A stretch of 64,000 bases of DNA, from positions 1,922,001 to 1,986,000 of the forward strand of contig NC_080421.1 of assembly GCF_029873635.1 (NCBI RefSeq), given 5' to 3'. The stretch is from Malania oleifera. Taxonomy: Eukaryota; Streptophyta; Magnoliopsida; Santalales; Ximeniaceae. The notes beneath the pieces were generated by a model. The model searched no databases and was not told where the DNA came from. It was given only the letters and a program-made list of their open reading frames with translations. The stretch's first letter is position 1. Each line of letters starts with the position of its first letter. Made by a program: the position numbers and the translations under genes. Shown here one piece after another: positions 56,176-64,000 of this stretch.

Positions 56176-58991
56176 CATTGTGTGCTTCAATTTATTTCTT
56201 GGCGGCTATGTATGACCTTAGCTCTAACGTAGCTTAGGGTTTAATTGATTTATAATTTTGTTTTGGGAGTATAGTTAAGTCACTTTTTTTAATTAATTAT
56301 ATTGGGCGAGTCCTGCCAGATTTACAGTGTAGCAATCTCCCCTAAACTTTAGGTTTTTGGCACGTGATGGTCGTGGCTCCATCTAAAATTTGATGAAGGC
56401 ACTAGGGCTAGACAAGAATTAAGGGTGAATCTTTGTTGAAAATGCAAGATATATATATATATATATGCAACTAAGAACGTTTTACTTTCAGGAATGAACT
56501 CGCATACATAATCATTCATCAAGTTGATATAATTTTTATTTTCTTTCCTACTTTTCTCGATAACCAAACATGGGAACGTGGATTCTTCAATTTTTTTATA
56601 TTTTTTTTCTTAATATTTTCAAGTTCCAAATAGAGCCTAAAAATTGAATTTGTATCTCTTAACTAACTCCGATACATCGTATTGTAAGGTCAAATGTCTA
56701 CCATTATCTAACATTATAGTTAATGGTGTAAGTGTCGTTGAAATTCCCTAAGTTGCAACACTCCAAATAGTAGGTTTGAATTATAACTAGTCCTATACCT
56801 TTCCCATCTATATGGAGTCTCAACCAAAAGTTAATATAATTTTTTACTCATAAATTATTTCAAAGTTTATGTAACTATATACATGTTTGATGCATATGAA
56901 TGAAACATTTACTTATCCAAATTAAAACCTTTTTTGTATAGAATCATTGATTTTATTTTTTATTTTTTTCTTTGTTGCATTCGAGTTGCATCCTTATTGA
57001 GGAAAATAAAAAATTAGGACATCATATTTGTTGCAGCGTCTCATAGAAGAGTCCGGAATGGTAAGAGACAATAATAATAAAGGTTCAATGAAGTCGTCAT
57101 GTAATGATTCAAAAAAATAATTAATTAATTAATTATTAATAATTATTAATTAAATAATATAATATAATATAATAATATATTTGTCATGACCCGAAAATTC
57201 TACTACATTTTTTTTTCCACATATAAAACTCTAATACCACAAAATATCAACAAAATCAACCCAAACCCAAAGTGACGTACTGAGGAAATACGTGTCCATA
57301 AATACATATTATCTATGCAATGGAAAACATAATATACCTGAACCATATATACAAATACCAGAGTTCTACTATTTCTATAATATACATGTATGTCCCCAAA
57401 AATTTACAAAACATCCTAGGGATTATATGAAACATATCTCCCAACACAACCACTTACCCTTAAATTAAGACTGTACCACTCCTCCTCTACCTCGGAGCTC
57501 GCTCCGCTTGTCTGTCTGGATTTTCTGAAATGTTTGAATTTTGGGGTGAGACACCTCTCAGTAAGTGGGATAGATTATCATTAATGTGTGACAATATGAG
57601 TTCTATTGTGTTATAAATATATATTATACATAAATAACTACAACATAATTAACTATATCTGATAAATCAGGAAAATTTGTACTCTTACTTATATGAGTCT
57701 GGTAAAATCATATTTAATTTCTTAGCATAAGCAGACTGTGTCATAATAAATTTCTATTATCATGTAAATCATGTGCTATATTTGTATAATACTGAAATTT
57801 CCCCTAGATGGATAGCTAGTTGAAATCACATATTATCCCCACATGATTAGGTTGTACAGCCCGTAGGCAGGACCTAGTAATGGTTGACTACCATACTAAG
57901 CCAAAACTGACTCGTTTGTAAGTACGATTGGCCTGCCCAGCCTGATCCGAACTGTAACGACTTGCTTAATTTTCACATATATTTTTTTCCTTTTAAATAA
58001 TAAAACCAACATGACAAGCTCAGCAAATCATAATCAACCTTAACCCGTGGGTATAGGGATACATCAGAAGTATAGTATGAAAGCCTAAGCAGTAGGAAAC
58101 ATAAATCTTAAAATATTTTATACCCATCATCACTCATCACAATACCAGAGTTACTACATCCATTGTATCTATATATTCATAATACACAACCCAAAAGAAA
58201 CCTAGGGCCACTTTTCACAAAATCCATCTGATCCTACCAAAACACTTACCCTTCAAAAAGGGCAAACCAGCTGTAACTACCTCAGTGGAGCTTTATCCGC
58301 TCTCCTATCAGGGGCTCCTGAAATGATCATGTAATTTTGGGATGAGACACCTCTCAGTAAAAGAAATAAACTAATACTAGTGTGTGGCAACATGAGCTTA
58401 TCTGTGTTATACATAAAAGCATATATAAGCATATCAAGTAAATATGTCTGTATCATTTCTGGGAAAAACATTATAATTATAACATGATAGAATATGCTGG
58501 ATTTTCATAGTATAATTTATCTCATATAATAATAATACGAAAACAATTCTGATAAGTTAGCTGGCTATTGTCATGTATTACCCTCACATGACTGGGTTGT
58601 GTAGCCCGAAGGCGGAACCTGACAATGGTTGGCTGACCACTGCCAAGTCAAAAGTACAGTCTGTAAGTCTAATGGGTCTGTTAGACCTGGTCCGTACACC
58701 AAGGGTGCTCACACTTCTTAAAACCACATCGACTATCCGTCCTCACGCTACTCCGTATAACAGTGTTAACATAATATCGTGATGATCACGAACACATAAC
58801 AACGGTACCGTGCAAGTGCTAGCCTAAACCAAACCAACCAGGTTCTGATAATATATAACATAGAATCAAACTGTGATACATGGATATTTCATACAATTAA
58901 TTACCAAATCAATATCATCATATCATTTTACATATATATATATACATCATGAAAATCATCAACCCATACGCTGACATTTCAAATTTTAACA

Positions 58992-59110
58992 TAGCTCGAC
59001 CGGTACGCCGGAAAAACATATCCATAGTTCAGCCCGTACGCCGGCAAAACATATCCATGGCTCGGCCCGTACGCCGGAAAAATATATATAAAATTCTCGA
59101 CCCTTACACC
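58992..59110. repeat. Tandem array in the solo LTR
   Basis: Units contain CTCGGCCCGTACGCCGGAAA followed by AACATATCCATGG; the last unit is degenerate. Confidence 0.85.
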
Positions 59111-59257
59111 AATTTTTCATTATAAAAATCCATATCATTATCATATTCCCAAAAAACAGTAACTCATTATAAATTCTACTCATGCCACACAAAATGGGTA
59201 TTACGTATATTCAGAACATATTGTCATTTTCAACAGTATTTTCTAACATAATGCGTA

Positions 59258-59267
<10 letters not shown>

Positions 59268-59302
<35 letters not shown>
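59268..59302. repeat. (AT)n microsatellite
   Basis: About 17 AT units. Confidence 0.95.
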
Positions 59303-59306
<4 letters not shown>

Positions 59307-60280
59307 ATATATTTCCCTAAAATCAAACACTATAAAATTATACTTATTTTTCATAAAACATCTAACTTAATTTATCCGCTTACCTGATTCCTGAAAAAAC
59401 CCCTAAGATAAACAGTCTTGCACCCGCAGGATTCCCCGTTCAACACCCTAAAAATGATATTTTTCAGAACTAAATTTTAGTATTTTTACGCGTACTACGC
59501 TTTCTACAACTATCAAGAAGTCAAAAATACTGAGTAGAAAGTCTTACCCTGAATTTGGGATGAATTTCCAAACTTGACCCACCGACGATCCACTCCAGCA
59601 GATATGCAGAGAACTTCCCCAAGAGTGTCGCGACGGCTTCGGATCGTCGATTCGGCGAAGAACGAACCCAAAATTTAAGAGAGAAGGGATGGAAACCAAA
59701 ATAGGAGAGAGAAAAAGGTTTTATGCAAAAAAAATCTGTTGAAAAATGGAGTTTAACACTATTTATACACTAGCACTCGTCGACGAGCCACGTCACCTCA
59801 TCGACGAGGTCATGAAGACAAATCGTTGACGAACTCTCTCCTCATTGACGAAATTCAGAATCACCCAAAACCCCCTCTCGATATTTTCTCATTGACAAAG
59901 AGTACCCTCATCAACGAGCCCAATATGCCGCGTCGTCGACGAACGCGAAGACCTGCTGTGCGCCTCTTTTAATTTCCTTTTCTCCCTCTTTTATTATTTA
60001 AATATTATAATTTCTCTGGGTCACTACATGAACTGTCAGAGGGGCACACTACTCTTCTCTGGGCACAATCAACTATCCAATCACCGACACTCTATTTGAG
60101 ACATGTGGTGGCACTAATCTGAACTAATAGCAACGGTACCATGCTTTGAAACTAAACTAAACCATTAGGGTTCTGCTATCATATAGTACATTTTGTAATA
60201 TAATTGTACATCACTCATTTCATGTTTCTATGTAAAATCTGTCATATTAAAATTTTTGAATAAACAGTTATATATATATC

Positions 60281-60405
60281 GGATCACGACACTAGGTCGG
60301 CTGAACTGTCACGACACTGGGCCGGCTGAAATATCACAGTACTAGGCCAACTGAAATATCACGATACTAGGCCGACTGAAATATCACGGTACTTGGCCGG
60401 CTAAA
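60281..60405. repeat. Tandem array in the interrupted LTR
   Basis: Five units of about 27 bp: CACGACACTAGGYCGGCTGA plus ACTGT or AATAT. Confidence 0.85.
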
Positions 60406-62149
60406 CTGTAATAATATATTGTATAATATCATATTTTCTATGATGTCTATATCATTGCTAAAAATCATTATCAAACTGCATTTGTTCTGTATAATCATAA
60501 AATATTCTTGTCTTTATATACATACAGTAAAATAATCATACTCATGCCACACGAGTGAGTATTACTCTATAATATACTAACTCTCTGGAGAAAACATATT
60601 TTGCTGAAAATAATATTAAATCTGTTTCTAGAGTTTACTCAATTCAAAAAATTGATTCCCAAAAACATACATTAATTAATGGATATCCTTCCTATATACT
60701 TGAATATCCAGTAAAATCATATAAACAGTTTCTATAAACAAATACTGGATTTTGAACTGGTAGATTTACTAAAAATAACTAACATAATCCATCCTTTTAC
60801 CTGGTTCCTGAAGCAAAGCCTACAGGGATCCTATAACCGTGCCCGCGGCGTTTGCACAAAATCATGTACCCATAAACCCTAATTTAATCAACTCAACCCC
60901 ATAATAACCGTCATTTTAACATTCCTATGCCCACATACTCCCAACAACTAACTAAACTTTAAAAACAACTTCCTTACCCTAGTTTTGGAGTGGTGCCTGG
61001 AATGCTTGATTTATGAAACCGCTCTAGTTAAACTACAGAGAATCGTCGCCTGAGGGTTTACTGAGTAAGGCGAGTTCCCTGGTATGCTTCAATTGTGACC
61101 TTTGAGTTGCGTAAAGTATCAAAGCAGAGGGGTGCTACTTGTATGGTCACCCCTATCCTTAAGTTTTTCTCATAGGTAAAATATCTTACATGTGATTGAT
61201 TAGGTTAAAAAAATGATTTTAGAAATTATATTAAAGATCTGCAAATGTTGGATATTATGTTAATTATAATCTTATGTTGACCACATGCTAATTTAATATA
61301 TTGTTTCTTCCCTTATTGAGATGTGTCTCACCCGAATACAAATTTATCTTTTTCAGGACCTCCGCGAGATCAAGCTTAGAGAGCTTGAGGTTATTACAGC
61401 ATTTTTAAGTTATAGAAAAAAAAAAAAAAAGGTATAATGTTAATGATATTTTGGGATGTATAAATTTTATGTTTTATATTTTATGCTTTATGTTTTGAAG
61501 TCTTCTGAGAGATGGATGGTTGTGAATACTGATTGCTAGAGATATGCAAATATGTGAATACAAGTGGATGAAAAGTTGAGTTTAGTATATAGATAGAAGT
61601 AGAAAACTCTAGTATTATATTGTTGGAAGATTATATTTATTTTTTCTGCTGCATAAATGATATTAGAATGTCGGTTAGCAGGTAAATGAATGGATTAGTA
61701 GCACTCCGAGCCCACTTGGAGGGTCGGGGTGTTACAGATGGTATCAGAGCAATGTCTAGCCAGAAGTGTGATGAGATTCACATTACCTAGTTATGGAAAT
61801 GTCAGAGCATTAGGTTTTGAGATTCTGCAAACATAGGGATAATTTATACTAGAGTATAAGAATTAGTTAGGATAAGGATACTAGATGGATAGGTTAGGTT
61901 GGGTGTTGAGAAGTATAGGATTTTGTTTTGTAGTTTAGAGGTGGAAATACGTCGACGATTTCCTATGATTTTTCTAAAGCAATCGACGGCCTTAAAAAAG
62001 CCACGATAAACCTTAAATGATTTCGTTTCTGAGTTGTGAGACTGGTCCTTATATAGGGAGTTTGGATGTATATTGGATTTAAATTTAATTATTGTGTTGT
62101 TAAAGTTATGACATGGGATTTTTTACTCTTTCCTATCCTATTTTCAGGA

Positions 62150-63240
62150 TGGTTCCTTGGGATGAGGATGTAAGAGCTAAAGGAAGAGATGACTCGCAGA
62201 CTTCGAGTGAAAAGGATATTGATACCTCTGTGATGCTGAAGGATATAGCCCAACAGGTCAGGGTAGAAATGAGAAAGGATTCTAGAGAACAAAACTGCCC
62301 AACTGCAGATAAGAGCAGTAGTATTAAGGAATTTATGAGGTTGAAACCTCCTGCTTTTGAAGGAGGACCTGATCTAGTGACTGCGAAAAAATGGGTTCAG
62401 CAAATAGAAAAGATATTGGAGGTACTCGGCTACACAGACGAGCAGAAGGTCCGTTATCCGCATTTAGAATGACTGGTGATGCAAAACGCTGGTGGCTTTT
62501 TTTGAAGCTACTAAAGGAATAAAGATTGGTAAAGAAAGCTCTAACCCAGGAGAAATTTAAGGAGCTATTCTTTGATAGGTATTTTCCTTCATCTGTCAGA
62601 AAGGAAAAGATTGAAGTGTTCACTAACCAGATCCAAGGAAATATGACAGTCGGAGAATATGCAGCCAAATTTGTTGAATTTTTCGCGTTTTGCTCCATTC
62701 CTAATTCTGAATGAGGTAAGGAAGGCCAGAAAATTTGAAAAAGGGCTGAAACGCAGAATTTACAAGCTTGTTGTCTGATTCGAGGTTTAGAATTTCTCAA
62801 ACTTGGTTAATAAGGCTTCGGTGCTGAAGAAGAGCATCCAGAGCAACACAGAGCTTGCAGAGTAGCAGAAGAGGCCTACACCATCCAATTTTCAGGCTGA
62901 AGTCAGTCAGGGATCAAGAAAGAAAGGGAAAGCTGCAGTCAGCTCGAGATAATGGGCAAGAGATCGGGGTTATCCTGGTTATCAGGATAATCAGTCTTAC
63001 CCCGTATGTAAAACATGTAATAAGAGGCATAGGAGTGAATGCTGGTTTCGGACTCCTAACTTTTTCAGGTGTAGTAAACCGGGGCATATTAAGAAGAATT
63101 TTCGGAACCATTACCTATTGTACCTGCATAGACCCAGGATTGAAAAAGACAGCAGATACCACTTGGCAGAGGTGGATCAGCACGTGTTTATACGATGGTC
63201 TTAGACGAGGCAAGTAAAGCCAAGGGGGTAGGTATGAATT
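62150..63240 (+). pseudogene. Degraded chromovirus gag, zinc knuckle and start of protease
   Basis: The ATG at about 62150 opens MVPWDEDVRAKGRDD. FMRLKPPAFEGGPDLVTAKK and WVQQIEKILEVLGYTDEQKV follow, then after a frameshift FKELFFDRYFPSSVR, MTVGEYAAKFVEF and RKFEKGLKRRIYKL-like sequence, the same order as in the gag at 19247-20179. A Cys-rich stretch near 63000-63120 (CKTC, SECWF, CSKPGHIKK-like in shifting frames) is the zinc-knuckle region. An ARVYTM-like protease start at about 63180 is the last coding trace before the deletion. Confidence 0.75.
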
Positions 63241-63398
63241 TATGTTTAAGATAATGATGATCTTATTTAATTTTAGATGATATAGAAGTTTATTTGGTGA
63301 TGTATGTTGAACTGCATGAGTTGATAAATTTTAGTGATGTGAAAAGATGATTAGTTAGTAAGAATTTTGAGGACGAAATTTCTTAAGGAAAGGAGAAT

Positions 63399-64000
63399 GT
63401 AGTGATCCCAAAAATAAATAAATAAATAAATAAATAAAATAAATAAATAAAAATTATTAATTAAATAATATAATATAATATAATAATATATTAATATAAT
63501 ATTATAATATATTATATGTATAAAGTAACTTCCTGAGGAAGATTACTTCCTCAAGAATGAAATTGAATTTCAATTCAAAACAAAGAGGTGCGCCCCCCTC
63601 CCTGAAATTTCTCACATCTCCTTTGTCTCCGTTTCTCTCTCTCCTCAATTTTCTCAGTGGATATTCGGCCGATCAAAAAACGGAAGGTACCGTTAGATTC
63701 CTAACTCCGCCACCAACATTTCTACTAGAGCGGATTTGTCGTGAGAGCGTAACCACCACTCCTAGGGTAAGGTAAACCCTCACTTTTTACTCAAATTCTC
63801 CTTAGATCTTCAGCCAAATCAACGATCAGCCATCATCATGGGGTCCTAGTCTCGATTATCATCATTTTAAATGGAGTAAATTTTTAATTTAGATTTCCTA
63901 TACACCACTCCAAAGCGAGAGTGAGATTTGGGGAATTAAGTAAATTGGTTATATTTAAGAGTATAATTATTTATTTAGAATTTTTGGGCTTACGAAATGT
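63399..64000 (+). repeat. 3' LTR, incomplete at window edge
   Basis: TGTAGTGATCCC followed by AAATA and TAATA tracts matches the first 80 bp of the 5' LTR (57100-57181). The remaining visible 500 bp correspond to the LTR part that was lost or displaced in the 5' copy. A 72-codon ORF here is LTR sequence. Confidence 0.8.

Larger units (their letters stand above)
54018..57099. other. Intergenic sequence
   Basis: No gene with a recognisable domain. Notable contents are a telomere-like motif (54191-54211), GCCCA-type promoter motifs (54440-54620), a (TC)n tract (56020-56054) and a 27-codon ORF (56092-56175). The stretch 57025-57099 resembles 31935-32005 of duplication copy A, pointing to a shared older repeat. 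Confidence 0.5.
57953..60028 (-). mobile_element. Solo LTR, innermost nesting level
   Basis: It starts TGTAACGACTTG and ends GGGTCACTACA; the flanks CGAAC (57948-57952) and TGAAC (60029-60033) form a 5-bp target duplication with one difference. The hairpin block is at 58342-58361, a tandem array of about four 36-bp units (CGGCCCGTACGCCGGAAAAA-type) at 58992-59110, a minus-strand TATA box GTGTATAAATAG at 59759-59770 and the palindrome cluster at 59774-59945. Confidence 0.83.
57182..61020 (-). mobile_element. LTR inserted in the 5' LTR, itself split by a solo LTR
   Basis: The pieces 57182-57952 and 60029-61020 join at GAAC/TGTCAG to form one minus-strand LTR related to 3471-6022. It starts TGTCATGACCCG, has the hairpin block at 57546-57565 and a tandem array at 60281-60405 (five units of about 27 bp with CACGRYACTAGGCCGGCTGA-like sequence). 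Its promoter end, expected to the right, is missing; at about 61020-61030 sequence of the outer 5' LTR resumes. Confidence 0.72.
57100..64000 (+). mobile_element. Chromovirus derivative with gag but no pol, runs off the window
   Basis: The 5' LTR begins TGTAATGATTC (57100) and ends GGGGTGTTACA (61735). The primer-binding site TGGTATCAGAGC follows at 61739. The internal region (61736-63398) holds degraded gag, a decayed zinc-knuckle region and a short protease start, then jumps to the polypurine tract (GAGGACGAAATTTCTTAAGG..., 63370-63398). The 3' LTR starts TGTAGTGATCCC at 63399 and is cut by the window edge. The 5' LTR is interrupted from 57182 to about 61020 by other LTRs and has lost much of its own middle. 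Confidence 0.83.

Noticed and set aside
1..64000. CRISPR arrays, operons, bacterial insertion sequences, integrons
   Set aside because: The repeats seen are microsatellites, LTR arrays and transposon termini; nothing in the window is prokaryotic.

Overview
This is AT-rich nuclear DNA from a flowering plant, probably a eudicot. The evidence is a spliced NAC-domain gene with GT-AG introns, Ty1/copia and Ty3/gypsy chromovirus retrotransposons primed by initiator tRNA-Met, a Cassandra-type 5S-carrying LTR, two hAT-like elements with 8-bp target duplications, and many AT, GA and CATA microsatellites. One host gene is clearly recognisable. Almost everything else is nested, decayed transposon sequence and the gaps between it.

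Layout. 1-833: non-coding, with a possible tRNA-derived SINE. 834-6960: decayed copia element A (+), interrupted by a solo gypsy-type LTR (3471-6022) that itself holds a Cassandra solo LTR with 5S rRNA-like sequence (5274-5591, target duplication ATTCT). 8584-10347: a three-exon NAC transcription factor gene on the minus strand, with its promoter to its right. 11118-24147: a second, related copia element B (+), split by a long chromovirus (13150-22623, minus strand, target duplication GATGA) with degraded gag, protease, RT, RNase H, integrase and chromodomain. 25457-27137: two adjacent hAT-like elements.

29570-51516 is a large imperfect duplication. Copy A (29570-40470) carries a gag-only LTR element (33361-40274, target duplication TAACA) and ends at a chromovirus derivative without coding sequence (40471-43420). 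Copy B (43420-51516) lacks both insertions, so it shows the empty sites, but carries a half-deleted chromovirus (44758-49235). This could be a tandem duplication, or two haplotypes joined in assembly. 52201-53991 is another chromovirus-type LTR with a stub of polypurine tract. 54018-57099 is mostly featureless, apart from a telomere-like motif, GCCCA-type promoter motifs and a 27-codon ORF. 57100-64000 is a further chromovirus derivative whose 5' LTR was interrupted by one LTR that was in turn interrupted by a solo LTR; gag survives, pol is gone, and the 3' LTR runs off the window.

Two patterns cut across the element families and are the best candidates for something undescribed. First, nine long LTRs carry a short hairpin, consensus CTTACTGAGAGGTGTCTCAC, with a nearly invariant 5-bp stem and variable tetraloop, always about 350-440 bp before the LTR 3' end. 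Second, clusters of the 10-bp palindrome TCGTCGACGA and close variants lie just upstream of the TATA box in LTR promoters of unrelated copia and gypsy families; a closely related LTR at 47553-49235 lacks the whole cluster. The coordinates rest on reading by eye; identities were not computed.
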